Below, one piece after another: positions 1 to 12,299 of a DNA stretch of 64,000 nucleotides. Origin of the DNA: Costus lasius. Lineage: Eukaryota > Streptophyta > Magnoliopsida > Zingiberales > Costaceae. The position numbers and the translations under genes are program-made. Position 1 is the stretch's first letter. Each line of letters begins with the position of its first letter. Under the pieces are notes generated by a model. The model saw only the letters and a list, made by a program, of their open reading frames with translations. It made no database searches and was not told the DNA's origin. The stretch is taken from contig CM050451.1 in assembly GCA_027563935.2 (NCBI GenBank), forward strand, positions 29,279,565 to 29,343,564, written 5' to 3'.

Positions 1-277
1 CTTATTCCATGCTCGAAGCATCCTATAAGACTAGAACACATATTAGTCTTAACCATATCAAGGCTGTCTCATGTTCACCAAGATACATCGACTAAGGACA
101 TTATAGCCTGTCAGCCTAGCTGAACAGCTTTGAGACATTATTCAGAAGAACATATATTGCAGCAGACAATGTAGCTAACTGAATAATAACCATGCCTTTA
201 TAAACATAACAGTTTATTACATGATACTGATACATTCCCAAGGCCTCAAACATTAGGCTTAAGGGCATACCCCAACA
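1..277 (-). repeat. copia-1 3' LTR, partial
   Basis: On the minus strand this begins TGTTGGGGTATGCCC at position 277, directly after the polypurine tract, and runs off the left window edge. It is identical to 7409-7685 of the 5' LTR. Confidence 0.95.
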
Positions 278-292
278 ATCTCCCACTTGCAC
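278..292 (-). other. copia-1 polypurine tract
   Basis: The minus strand reads GTGCAAGTGGGAGAT immediately before the LTR TG. This is the expected plus-strand primer of reverse transcription. The same sequence lies at the same place in copia-2 (28434-28448) and copia-3 (59148-59162). Confidence 0.85.
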
Positions 293-297
293 TTAAT

Positions 298-3200
298 CTA
301 ATGGTTGAGAAATCTCAAACCCATATTATTACAGTGCTTCTCATGCTTCTGCTGCGCCAGAGGCTTGGTAAGCGGGTCTGCCAGATTGTCATCTGTATGA
401 ACCTTGCAGATTTTGATCTCGCCACGATCTATGATCTCCCTGATCAAATGAAACCGTCTCTGTATGTGCTTGGACTTCTGGTGCGACCGTGGTTCCTTTG
501 CTTGTGCGATTGCTCCAGTGTTATCACAGAAGATAACCAAAGGATCTGCACTCGAAGGAACAACACCAAGTTCTCTCACGAACTTACGAATCCACACTGC
601 CTCCTTGGATGCTTCCGAGGCTGCAACATACTCGGCTTCTGTTGTGGAATCAGCAACAGTTGACTGTTTGAAACTCTTCCACACCACTGCTCCTCCATTC
701 AAGCTAAAAACATAGCCTGATTGCGATCGGAAATCATCCTGGTCAGACTGGAACAAAGCGTCAGTATATCCTTCAATACTGAGTTCTTCCTGACCACCAT
801 ATATCAAGAACATATCTTTGGTCCTCCGCAGATATTTTAAAATGTTCTTGACTGCAATCCAGTGTGCCTGACCTGGATTACTTTGGAAACGACTAGTCAC
901 GCTTAACCCATAAGCAACGTCTGGGCGAGTACACAACATCGCATACATAATGGATCCAATAGCCGAAGCATAAGGCGTATTGTCCATTTCATCTTTCTCA
1001 GTCTGTGTTTGTGGACACTGACTCTTCGAAAGACTCAGACCATGTCTGACTGGAAGATATCCTCGTTTAGAATTCTCTAAATGAAATCTTTCCAGGACTT
1101 TATCGATGTAAGTACTCTGGCACAGCCCGAGAAGCCTCTTAGATCTATCTCTGTAGATCTTCACACCTAATACATAGGCTGCTTCTCCTAAATCTTTCAT
1201 CTGGAAACATTTCCTTAACCATGCCTTCACAGCATGCATTTTAGGAATGTCATTTCCAATGATCAAGATATCATCGACGTAGAGGACTAGGAAAGTAATT
1301 ACGCTCCCACTAAACCTCTTATATACACACGGGTCATCCTCGTTCTTGATGAAACCAAATTCCGTGACTGATTCATCAAAACGAATATTCCAGCTTCTTG
1401 ATGCTTGCTTAAGTCCATAAATGGACTTCTTTAACTTGCATATCTTATGACGATCTGATGGATTAGTGAAACCCTCAGGTTGTGTCATATACACATCCTC
1501 ATCCAGATTTCCATTAAGGAAAGCTGTTTTCACATCCATCTGCCAGATCTCATAATCATAATATGCAGCTATCGCGAAAAGAATCCGAATAGACTTGAAC
1601 ATAGCTACAGGTGAGAAAGTTTCATCATAATCTATCCCGTAGATTTGTTTGAAACCTTTCGCAACTAGCCTGCCTTTATAGGTAACCACGTTACCATCCA
1701 TGTCAATCTTCTTCTTGAAGATCCACTTACAGCCTATAGGGATAACTCCCGGAGGCGGATCAACCAAATCCCAAACTTGGTTATCTGACATGGAGTCCAT
1801 CTCGGCTCGCATAGCTTCAAGCCATCTAGCTGATTCCGGTCCACTGACCGCATCCGCATAAGTGAGGGGTTCATCATTATCAATGATGTAGACTCCGTCA
1901 TAGCGCTCAGGCTGTCTACGAATCCTTCCCGATCTTCGAAGTTCCCGTGATATCTGAGCCTCAGGTTGTTCAATAACCTGATCTTCTGGCTCAGGCTCAT
2001 CCAATTCTGCTTGAGTACTTTGTCCTTCCTCTGGATTCTCATCCAGTTTTATTTCTCTCCCACTGGCCTCTTGCAGAAGAAACTCCTTCTCAAGAAATAT
2101 GGCCGTCCGAGCAACAAAAACCTTGTTCTCTTTGGGATCGTAGAAATAATAACCCTTAGTTTCCTTAGGGTAACCGACAAAGATGCATTTATCAGATCTG
2201 CTCTCTAGTTTCCCAGAGGCGAGCTTTTTGACATAAGCCTCGCAGCCCCAGATCCTGATAAATGTCAAGCTTGGCTGTTTCCCATACCATAACTCATATG
2301 GAGTTTTTGAAACGGCCTTGGATGGCACTCGGTTTAGTACCTTTGCAGCTGTTTCCAGTGCAAAACCCCAAAAGGAGTATGGAAGAGTAGCCTGACTCAT
2401 CATAGAACGAACCATATCAAGTAACGTTCTATTTCTCCTCTCGGACACACCATTCCATTGCGGTGTTCCTGGCGGAGTGAGCTGTGAGATAATCCCACAC
2501 TCCTTCAGATAGTCAGTAAACGTATGACTTAGGTATTCTCCACCTCGATCTGAGCGAAGTGCCTTGATATTTCGGCCTAGCTGATTTTGTACTTCATTCT
2601 TGAACTCTTTGAACTTGTCAAAAGATTCACTTTTATGTCTCATTAAAAAGACATACCCATATCTACTGAAATCATCAGTAAAGGTAATGAAGTACTGATA
2701 GCCACCTCTGGCATGTTTACTAAATGGCCCACACACATCAGTGTGTATAAGGTCAAGTAAACCTGAAGCCCTTTGTCCTTTGTTAAGAAAAGGTGACTTC
2801 GTCATTTTGCCCATTAAACAAGCTTTGCATGTATCAATCTCCTTGTAGGAGAATGATCCCAGCAGTCCATGATCATGCAACCGCTTAATGCGTTTCTCGT
2901 TAATATGGCCTAAACGACTATGCCATAGCAAGGTGCTGTCATCAGCATTCTTGGCTTTCTTAATATCAATTTTCTGTATAGAACATTCCATGTCCAACAT
3001 GTATAACCCATTGCTAATTGAACCAGTTGCATAAACAATATTATCATAAGATAAAACACACTTTGAAATATTGCATTCAAAGGAAAAACCCTTCCTGACA
3101 AGAGCAGGAATGGAGATAATATTTTTAGTAATACTGGGAACAAAATAACAACTGTTTAGTTCCAATACAAGTCCAGATGGTAAATAAATAAAATAGTCTC

Positions 3201-4179
3201 CTACAGCAACAGCAGCAACCCGTGCCCCGTTTCCAACTCGTAGGTCCACTTCATGCTGTCCCACCTGCCTTCTTCTCTTGAGTTCCTGCACATTTGAACA
3301 AATGTGAACTCCACATGCAGTGTCCAACACCCATGATATAGAAGAAGAAAACATGACCTCAGTCACGAATATACCTGAGCCAGAAGCGATGCTTCCCCTC
3401 TTATCTCCTTGGAGCGCTTTACAGTCCTTTTTCCAGTGACCCAGCTAGCCACAGTGGAAACACCTGTATTCCTTAGACCGCTTCACCTTCTGCTTCAGAG
3501 CCTTGCTGTAGCTCTTGACAGGGGTCTTGCCCTTCTTCCCCTTCTTCTTGTTCCTGGAAGGAACCATTAAGACAGAGGTCGAAGGCTTTCCCTTCAGAGT
3601 CTCCTCAGTAGTCAAGAGCATATTCAGCAGCTCTGCCGGAGTACAATCGATTTTGTTCATATTAAAATTAATAATGAACGCGTCGAATGAAGGCGGGAGA
3701 GACTGCAGAATAATATCCACAGCAAGCTCCTGGTTGATGGTATGCCCCAGTTTCTCTAGAGCCTCCTTGTGCCCAATCATCTTGAGCACGTGAGCTCCCA
3801 CTGGGCTCCCTTCAGCCAGTTTGCTCTGAAAGAAAAGCTTTGTCAGATTATAGCGCTCTGTCCTTGCCTGTGCAGCATACAGCATCTTGAGGTTCGCTAT
3901 CATGTCTATAGCAGACATATCCTCATGCTGACGCTGCAGCGGTGGCGTCATAGACGCTAGCATCAGGCAAGCGACATCAATGCTATCACTGACGTGCTTT
4001 TCATAGGCTTCCCGAACCGCCCTTGCGGCGTTCGGAGCGGGCTGAGGCGGTATCGCCGTCTCGAGGACATACAGTTTCCTCTCTGCCTTAAGAACGATCT
4101 TAAGGTGTCCGAACCAGTCAGAGAAGTTCAGCCCAGCAAACTTCTCCCTTTCCAGTAGGGATCGCACATTGAAGTTCAT
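298..4179 (-). pseudogene. copia-1 gag-pol polyprotein with one nonsense codon
   Basis: A single frame of about 1,294 codons starts at ATG 4179 (MNFNVRSLLE) and ends at TAG 298-300. In order: gag with a lysine-rich basic stretch and a CCHC knuckle at about 3405-3460; aspartic protease (WVLDTACG, about 3320); integrase zinc finger (WHSRLGH ... CKAC) and core with Asp in HTDVCGPF, Asp in RSDRGGEY and Glu in GVSERRN; reverse transcriptase with YVDDILI at 1261-1281; RNase H (GYTDA, TEAEYVAASE, DNTGA) ending in the usual ADPLTKPL. The only break seen is TAG at 3445-3447 inside the zinc knuckle, where copia-2 and copia-3 have CAG. RNase H reads TDAL where the siblings read TDAS. All enzymes would act in a virus-like particle in the cytoplasm. 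Confidence 0.93.
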
Positions 4180-6000
4180 GGTGTTCGTTGCTGCAGGTAT
4201 CTACAACAATGCAAGAACAGCAAGGTCAGTATCAATGTTAAGAATCAATCAGGACTTAAGAAAGATTCTTTTTCTCACTATTTTATCTGACTGAAAAATC
4301 CATTAAACAGTCCGAAAGAGTAGACACTCTTTTAGTGAGATGTGATCCGGATTTCATACTTGGTCTCCGCGTCCCGCTCAGGCGAGATAAGATGCACAGA
4401 GAGTACAAGCACTAATCTCCGGTAGGTAGTCCCTGCCGATCGCCAACCCGTGCGATTCCCCTTCATCTGGGCAATCCAGCAGACTGTGCCAACTGAGTTG
4501 GTACAACACAGTCTCTGATCCCACAGATGGCTGCCTCCATGTGCTACCATATGCGCCACATATGTAGCCTACATGGTCAAGCTGACCCGACCTACTCCCT
4601 GGACCACCATGTGCTATGCTGAGCAACGAGAAGGGATAAATCCCTACTCTGTAACACACAGGTGTAATCCCACACCGTCTGAAGATAGATGGACGTGCCC
4701 ACTGAGTGGGTACAACACGGCTCCAACGATAATCAGAACAGTGAGGTTTCGCGTCAGAAGGCTTACGAGCTTGATATTTTAGCGTTGGATTTTAACGGTC
4801 TTTTTATCTTCTTCACTATCATGCAATTCCTATGGTGATAGCAGAAGATAAACTAATCATGCAATTCTAATATTTAAACAATAATAAAAGAGAGCATGAA
4901 TCTTATGTGGTAAAAGCCCATAGCCCTAGTAAGACCTTAATTTAACTTAAGTCTTGACTTGCTTTTCTTCATAGGGCTTTTGCTGCTCATCTGGCCCAAA
5001 CCTGGGCCCAAGCGCCATCTGCAGCTCTGGTGCGCCCACCAGGAATTTGCGCCAGGTCCTAGGGTCGAACCCTAGACCTCCCACCTGGTCCAGCCACTGC
5101 TGCAAGCGCCTCTGCCAAGTGTGCTCTGTGCTCTTGTCTAATTAAATTACAAATTTAACTATCTAGACAAGATTGACACGCAGGTCAATTACACATTATA
5201 AATTAATTAAACTGTGATTCGCAGATCACAAAAATAAAAATTAATTTACAATTAATTCCCAGGCACGCAGGCCCCAGCACAGCACACATTAAAAACGGGC
5301 AGCCCACATAAGAGTAAATAGACAAACATATGGCATCAATCAACATGTGATCCACTCAAGAAAATTTAAATTTCGAAAACCCATAGGCATCAATTTTAAT
5401 TTCCTTATTTGCCCTACAACCTTACAACGGTCCATTACTAGGGATCCACTCATCCATCCTAGTCAGATCCACTGCCCTTGCATGCACCAAGTCCTAACTG
5501 ACTTGAGTCGACCATAAGGTCAACAATGCATGCGCCAGGGCTAAACAACCACAATGAGGTCTGGCAAGCGGGTGTGACCCCGGGCCTAACTCATGTGTGT
5601 TCACTAGTTGTCTCAATCAGACATCGCTACACGCCTGTCTGCAGTCGACCTGTAGCCACCACGTGCTTGTGCACAGGTGCTACCTGGTCAACCCGTCAAG
5701 GCTGTCAGATGGTCTGATTAGACTTTTGGATCTAACCTAGGGGGTGACTTCAACCCTAATAACCCGTCTAAGGATTTAATGTAAGGCCTTAGATCTAGTG
5801 GTATACGCGCAAGTGTTTAAGTTTTAAGAAAAACTACAACATAATATATGCACCAACTTAACATGCGCCAAGGAGAAAATCATATCTATTACTAGCATGC
5901 ATTTTCGCCAACATAAAGCATGTAACTATAGATCTATGAATTTGCGCAAAACATGGATCACAATCATTTTCAAGCAATCATAAAACATGCATGAAAACCT
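4180..6000 (-). other. copia-1 untranslated leader
   Basis: About 1.8 kb between primer site and gag start with no convincing ORF. The equivalent leader of copia-2 (32339-34074) is collinear, with small indels. It would be the 5' UTR of the genomic RNA and should hold packaging signals; I cannot place one. Confidence 0.75.
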
Positions 6001-6012
6001 GCTCTGATACCA
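6001..6012 (-). other. copia-1 primer binding site, initiator tRNA-Met
   Basis: The minus strand reads TGGTATCAGAGC two bases after the 5' LTR, complementary to the 3' end of plant initiator tRNA-Met. Copia-2 has the same site at 34075-34086; copia-3 has lost it. Confidence 0.92.
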
Positions 6013-6014
6013 AT

Positions 6015-7685
6015 TGAAGGTCCCCCACACAAGGGGGGCGAAAACTCTAATAGGAGGCGCAATAACATTCTAGCGGAATCTAGGGCTTTCAAAATCGCAT
6101 AGCATGTATTATGATCAACTTTAAAGCATGAAATGAACTCATACCGAAGCCATATAATGGAAGGCGCCTTGGAAGCAAGAGAACAAGAGAGCTCTCCTCC
6201 AAATCGTCACACACAAGATGATGTTGCTTCCTCCCTTGGTGCTCCTTGTGCTAGCAAGGTTCCAAGAGGTCCTTGTCGAGTGAAAGGGAAAGATGAGATG
6301 TCCTTCTCTTGGCCGAATCCTCCTCTACCTTCAAGGTGTTGCCACACACGAAAGCGTCAAGAAGAATATGGGCGAGAGGCGAGAATAGAGAGCACTCTAT
6401 TCGGTCGTGAACAACATCTCCAAGTGGAGATCGTGGTTACTAAAAATAGCCACCACACTTCGCTCCAACGTTCACGCCAAGTGAACATGTCGCCAACTCC
6501 TCTCCCCTTGAACCATGCGCTCATTAAACGAGCCGGTTCAAATTGGTTTGGTCCAGAGACCAATTAAGCCAAGCAATCAAGTCCAGATCTCAAATAAACC
6601 CTAAGGCTCAGATCTGACCGTTGATCTCCTGATGCTCCTGATCTCATCGATCTAGCATCCAATCTCTCAATCGAAGCTTACCGATCTCAAGCCCTAATCA
6701 ATCAAACATGATCAGACCAGATCTCACTCACAATCAGAGATTAAATCCCTTTAAACTGAACCCGAACAATTCAGTCCACTCGATCTGACTTAAGTAAGCC
6801 ATATCATCAAATTGTGCGACCCTGAGGGTTTCCTTTAATTGTCGGTAACGATAACTCACGTTATCACGATCAGTGAGGGGTATCTAGCAACACATCACTG
6901 TCTCCCGATATAAAGGAAAGAGTCTTCCAAGACTACACCCAAAACACAGCACAAGTGTGAATCCACATCACTAGGCATACATGTTTCCTTTGCCACTGGA
7001 TGTTCTTATTGGACAAGCGTGTCAAGCTTGTAGCTCCAATATGATGAGCATGATTAGATCAGATGAACACAGTCACCTGGGTATGGCCATACACTTTTCT
7101 CAATCATCTCATCCAGGGGCCCCTTTAGAACATCACACTCCTTAAACAAGGAGACGGCAATCCTATGTCTATCACTAGTGCCCTAACATGACTCAAGCTC
7201 ATTATCCAAGATAGTCTATAACCATTGTGTTTCAAATGATATTGAACTACCTCAAAACAATGACAATCATCATTTAGAAAACACAAGTGATCTCAAGTCA
7301 GAGGAAATGTGCCACTTGTCATATTCAAAGATTATTCACATTGAGACAAACAATTGAACATCCTAGTAGGGTCTGTCCAGTACATCCAATGTACCCATGA
7401 GTCTACATCTTATTCCATGCTCGAAGCATCCTATAAGACTAGAACACATATTAGTCTTAACCATATCAAGGCTGTCTCATGTTCACCAAGATACATCGAC
7501 TAAGGACATTATAGCCTGTCAGCCTAGCTGAACAGCTTTGAGACATTATTCAGAAGAACATATATTGCAGCAGACAATGTAGCTAACTGAATAATAACCA
7601 TGCCTTTATAAACATAACAGTTTATTACATGATACTGATACATTCCCAAGGCCTCAAACATTAGGCTTAAGGGCATACCCCAACA
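6015..7685 (-). repeat. copia-1 5' LTR, 1671 bp
   Basis: Runs on the minus strand from TGTTGGGG (7685) to CTTCA (6015), TG...CA termini. Its downstream end holds a C-run/G-run hairpin at 6022-6037. The LTR carries promoter and polyadenylation signals in this family; I did not place a TATA box. An open frame on the plus strand at 6133-6567 is inside this LTR and is not treated as a gene. Confidence 0.95.
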
Positions 7686-8229
7686 GAGTGCCTCCAGCTT
7701 GTGTGGAAGACGTGGTAGCTTCATCTTCAGTATTTGTAAGCGTCGGCGATCGGTGTCTCGACTCGAAGTGTTTCCTGCTCATGTTTCCTGCTTTTCGAGA
7801 AGTAAATACCACCGTTCTGGGTGGGTCAGGTTCACTTGTTTCTAGACGTTCTTTCCGTGTTGAGTTTCTTTCGCCCTCTCACCCACGAGCATCCGAGTGT
7901 CGGAGTCGTGGACGGTTTCCCTGTTCGTTGGTTTGTTCGCAGGTGCATAGGCGTGCGAGCTGATCTCACGATCTAGAAACCCCGTTTGTGTTGTGCTTAA
8001 AATTGCTCTAGAGGTTAGTGAGTGAATTTCAGTAATTTTGGGCGCCTTTGGATATCTCCCGCATTAGTATTGCCCCGAAACGAATTCACGCCGATTTCCC
8101 ATGTTTCTTGCTATACTTTCTAAGCGAATTGACTTCCCTCGTGTCAAGACCCTCTCACAATTTCTGTGTATTGTGTAAACACCGTAGAGTACAGCACTAA
8201 GGACCAACCCTCCTATAGTCTTTACATCA
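7686..8229 (+). repeat. Element A 5' LTR, downstream 544 bp
   Basis: Matches 15568-16111 over an equal 544 bp with scattered substitutions, both ending in TACATCA. The upstream part was separated by copia-1 and is outside the window. Substitutions are clearly more frequent than between copia LTRs, so A is older. Confidence 0.9.
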
Positions 8230-8231
8230 TT

Positions 8232-8247
8232 TTAGTATCAAAGCAAG
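8232..8247 (+). other. Element A primer binding site, decayed
   Basis: TTAGTATCAAAGCAAG two bases after the LTR resembles the initiator tRNA-Met site TGGTATCAGAGC with G-to-A and similar changes. Confidence 0.65.
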
Positions 8248-8409
8248 TTGTGCGACCAATCTTCATTGTTCGCGCGATCCATACTTAGTCATATTTATGC
8301 ACGTTTTCAGCATTTCTCTACATCCTACATTTCCCCTTGTTTGTGCATGGTGACCACAAGGTCGTAAGTTATATCGTCCCAATTTCTGAAAACCATCCCT
8401 AAAGCCCAA

Positions 8410-9621
8410 GTGTCGGTCCCACCCTCAGAAGGGAGTAGAACCCATTTAGAATCTTTTGCTGCGCTTGAAGCGCGTGTAGATGCCAAGTTGGATGCGTTGT
8501 TCGCACGCTTGGAATCCCACAAAGGGAACACAAGCGCGATGTTTCAGCAAATTATGGCTGGGATCCATAGCCTCGCAAGTCGCCCTGAGCCATCGGAGCA
8601 TAGGCGCTCCAACCTGGTTAATCCACCTCCGTCCACAAACCCAGCCCCACCGACTAGAGAGTTGCCTCCGATGACCGCGCCCCTGCGGCCGTGAGTCTTT
8701 GAGGATGAGTCCGGTCACCTACGACCTCATGGGGTCCAGGGGGACCTAGGTTATGGGGATGCACCCCTAGATGAAGATGATGTATGGGCCACACAAGGGC
8801 CCCAACCTATTGGTCACTTTGGGCATGCTTGGGCCGGACAAAGGGCCCCAACCCGACACCAGGTAGAGCGCCCTCACTTGGAGGACGATTTCCGTCGCTA
8901 CATTCGGAACACCCCCATGCCCTTTGCTGGTGGTCTTGACTCATCACAATTCCTCGACTGGGTCATGTCTGTTGCCTCTTACTTTGACCTTAGTGACTAG
9001 CCTCCCCACTCGCGCATTCGGTATGTGCGCACCTTGCTTGAAGGCCCTACGTGTTTGAATTGGGCAAATGTGGAGCGCCAAAATGCGTAGTGTAACTTAC
9101 AGGAGGACCCTGAGTTAGTTTTGTCGAAGTTTAGGAATGGTCTCTGCGATATCCGTCGCGCCCTACCCACGTATAGCTCGGAGACGTTCGATCAGATCTT
9201 CCAGCGTGCTCGCAATATCAAGCATGACCTTAGGGCTGCGAATGGGCGTAGCAAGTCTGGACCCCCTAGGCGCCCTCATTTGGGCGGGCCTCCTCATGCC
9301 CACTCTTGACCCGAGCACCATGAGCCTCATTCTGACCCATGGCCCGCACCTACGGCCCATCACTCCCCTAGGCGTTCAACCCCTGATGCCCCATCTTCTC
9401 GTCCCACTTGGGAGGAGAAGGGGAAGGCCCCACTTGTCGGCTCGACTAGTCGAGTCAATTGTTACAACTGCCTGCAGCCAGGCCATCTGTCCCATGACTG
9501 CCCTAAGAAGTCCGCCATCGCGGACAAAACCCCTGCCCGTGTCACCACTATCGCCAGCGAGCCTACGGAGCACGATGTAGAGGCCGAGTGCTACACAAGT
9601 GGCGATGAGTCGGGTCACCCC
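8410..9621 (+). pseudogene. Element A gag remnant with CCHC knuckle
   Basis: Frame from ATG 8410 continues through in-frame stops at 8692, 8998, 9088 and 9307. An N-terminal helical segment (LEARVDAKLDALFARLE) is followed by a proline-rich stretch, the retrotransposon gag core (RRYIRNTPMPFAGGLD, FLDWV, about 8890-9000) and a CCHC zinc knuckle, CYNCLQPGHLSHDC, at about 9460-9501. This would be the structural protein of the particle and bind RNA. It runs in the same frame into the protease. Confidence 0.82.
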
Positions 9622-11763
9622 ATGCTTGCGGTCGTGCGGTGCACCCTTGTCCAAACCCCATCCTCCGAGGATTGGAGGCACTCTAGTATCTTCATGACTT
9701 ACATCAAGTGTAATGGACACTCGTGTAAGATCAGCATTGATGAGGGTAGTAGCCTGAATGTGGTCTCGCGGACCGCGATTGCGCGCTTTGGTCTTCTCCT
9801 TGAACCCCGCCCCCAAACCTATTCCATCACGTGGGTGGATACATCGAGTCTTCCGTTCACCCACCGGTGTCAAGTTCATATCGCTTTTGGGGCCTATCGT
9901 GAGAAGGTGTGGTGTGATGTGGCGACTATGGATGTCGCCCATGTCCTCTTAGGACGTCCTTGGCTCTACGATAGGGATGTGACCCACTATGGTCGGTGGA
10001 ACACTTACATGTTTGACCACAATGACCAGAAGATCCGCTTGATCCTGGCTCCGCCCAAGGAGCTTCGCACGTCCATGTCTAAGGGACTGATTACTCCATC
10101 AGTGCCTACCCCTCCGACCCCTGCTAGAGTATCCCTCATGCGTGCCCACGCACTTGTGCGTGAGGCGCCTGAGTCCTAGGTCATGTACGCGCTCATGATT
10201 CGTGAAGCGCAGGATTCCATTGCGTCCGCGGGCATGACGCCTCCGGTTGAGGTGTCTGCCCTCCTCTCCGAATTCTCCGACATTAACCCTGAGGACTTAC
10301 CCCATGGTCTTCCCCCAGCTAGGGAGATCCAACACGCGATTGAGCTTCTCTCAGGAGCACCCCTCCCCAACTTGCCACACCATCATCTCAACCCAACTGA
10401 ACATGCTGAATTGCAATGTCAGGTCAATGACCTCCTCACTAAGGGGTACATTCGTGAGAGCTTGAGTCCTTGCACTATCCCAACCTTGCTCACGCCCAAG
10501 AAGGATGGGTCGTGGCGCATGTGCATGGATAGCCATGCCATTAACCGGATCACAGTCAAGTATAGGTTCCCTATACCATGACTTGACGATATGCTGGACC
10601 TAGTCTCCGGTGCGTCCTGGTTCTCCAAACTGGACCTCCGAAGCGGATATCACCAAGTCTGCATTCGTGAGCGTGACGAATGGAAAACCATATTCAAAAC
10701 CAAGGAAGGTCTCTATGAGTGGCTCGTAATGCCGTTTGGGCTGTCTAACGCCCCGTCCACCTTCATGCGGCTTATGAGCCAAGTCCTCAAGCCCTACATG
10801 GGCAAATTCTTGGTCGTCTACTTTGACGACATCCTGATTTTTAGCTGGACCTAAGAGGACCATTTGGACCACCTTCGCACTACATTTGCCCTCATACGCA
10901 AAGAGCACCTCTTCCTTAACATGAACAAGTGCTCCTTCATGACCACCCGAGTCCACTTCTTGGGCAACATCGTCTATGACGAGGGCCTTTCTGTTGACCC
11001 CACTAAAGTCGAGGCCATCTGGCACTAGCCCGAGCCACACACTATCTCTGATATCCGTAGTTTCCTGGGTCTTGTGGGTTTTTACCGCCATTTCATTCGT
11101 GGGTTCAGCACACTTGTGACCCTGCTGACCCAATGGTTGTCTAAGGATGACTTCGAGCGGACTTCGGCCACTCAATGCGCCTTTGAATACCTTAAGGATG
11201 CCATCACCACCGCCCCTGTCCTGCGCTTCCCTGACTTCGCTAAAGTCTTTGAGGTCGCGTGTGATGCCTCCGGTACTGGTATCGTAGGTTGCCTTAGTCA
11301 AGAAGGTCACCCGGTTGCCTTCTTCAGCGAGAAACTGAACGCTGCTCGTGAGCGTTATTCGACATACGACAAGGAGTTTTACGCCATAGTTCAGTCGTTT
11401 CGGCAATGGAGGAACTATCTCCTCCACCGAGAGTTCATCCTGTATAGCGACCACCAGGCCTTGTCTTTTCTAAATGCTCAAAAGAAGTTGAGCGCCCGCC
11501 ATGCCAAGTGGGTCGAGTACTTGCAAAAGTACTCCTTCGTGATCAATCACAAGGCAGGCAAAGAAAACATTATTGCAGACGCTCTGAGTCGAGTCCGGAA
11601 CCTTCTGTGTGTTATGCGTGCCCGGGTCAATACTTTTGACCACGTCAAGGATGAGTACGCCACCTCTCCTAATTTCAGCACCACGTATGCCGCCTTGACT
11701 GCGTCACCTGACCCCGAGTCATCGTATCAGCTCTGTGAGGGCCATCCCTTTGCAGGGATGTAG
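9622..11763 (+). pseudogene. Element A protease, reverse transcriptase and RNase H remnant
   Basis: Continues the gag frame. Protease: IDEGSSLNVVS at about 9735, where most families have DSG or DGG, then LLGRPWLYDRD. RT: TPKKDGSWRMCMD at about 10490, [23 protein letters not shown] and the catalytic YFDDILIF at 10819-10842. RNase H: VACDASGTGI at about 11256, YDKEFYAIVQ, LYSDHQAL. In-frame stops lie at 10177, 10579, 10852, 11026 and 11761. Several are explained by CAG or CGA changed to TAG or TGA. After 11760 the frame changes and the first part of the integrase zinc finger is missing. A 284-codon open frame on the other strand (10600-11454) is a shadow of this gene. Confidence 0.88.
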
Positions 11764-12290
11764 AGCACATCGTGCGCCATTGTGGCACGTGTCAATCGGC
11801 CAAGCCTCGTCCTCCGAACACGGGTCTCTACACACCACTGCCTGTGGCCGATGTGCCATGGCATGACATCAGCATGGACTTTGTCGTAGGTCTGCCCCGG
11901 ACTGCCTCACGCTTCGATTCGATCTACGTGGTTGTGGATCGGTTCTCGAAGATGGCCCACTTTATCCCTTGTTTGCGGACAGCGGACGCATCCCACGTAG
12001 CACACCTCTTCTTCAAGGAGATTGTCCGTCTCCATGGCCTCCCCATGACCATTGTGTCTGATCGTGACACGCGCTTTGTGAGCCACTTCTGGCGCTCAAT
12101 TTGGGCCCTCTTGGGCACCACTCTGAAGCTATCCACAACTAACCCCCCTCAAACTGATGGAAAAATGAAAGTCGTTAACTGTAGTTTGGGCAATTTGCTC
12201 CGGTGCCAATAGGTCTACGGGTCTTAGTCCCTTACAAGTGGTTTCAGGCCATCAGCCATGTAAACCCATTGACTTGCATGACCTGCTGAT
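11764..12290 (+). pseudogene. Element A integrase core remnant
   Basis: Frame-shifted relative to RT. The Cys half of the zinc finger ([13 protein letters not shown]) is present but the His half was deleted at the RNase H junction. The core follows: [11 protein letters not shown] with the first Asp, [27 protein letters not shown] with the second Asp. After PPQTDGK the frame is disturbed and part of the core is lost. The text resumes in another frame as VVSGHQPCKPIDL and stops near 12290, where the B-derived block begins. Confidence 0.85.
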
Positions 12291-12299
12291 GGAGTCATA

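Larger units (their letters stand above)
1..7685 (-). mobile_element. copia-1, Ty1/copia LTR retrotransposon, left end beyond window
   Basis: Minus-strand element read from its 5' LTR (6015-7685) through primer site, leader and gag-pol to a 3' LTR cut by the window edge (1-277). The visible 277 bp of the 3' LTR is identical to 7409-7685, so insertion was recent. The order PR-INT-RT-RNase H within one frame defines Ty1/copia. The element sits inside the 5' LTR of gypsy element A: sequence right of 7685 continues as that LTR. The expected duplication of GAGTG (7686-7690) cannot be tested because the left flank is outside the window. LTRs of about 1.7 kb and a leader of about 1.8 kb suggest a long-LTR copia lineage; I do not assign the lineage. 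Confidence 0.95.

Noticed and set aside
6133..6567. 144-codon plus-strand ORF
   Set aside because: Lies wholly within the copia-1 5' LTR; no domain. Its counterparts in other LTRs are broken or different.
9376..9942. 188-codon minus-strand ORF
   Set aside because: Antisense to the gag knuckle and protease of element A; GC-rich sequence lacking antisense stops.
10600..11454. 284-codon minus-strand ORF
   Set aside because: Antisense shadow of the element A RT/RNase H region, which has recognisable catalytic motifs on the plus strand.
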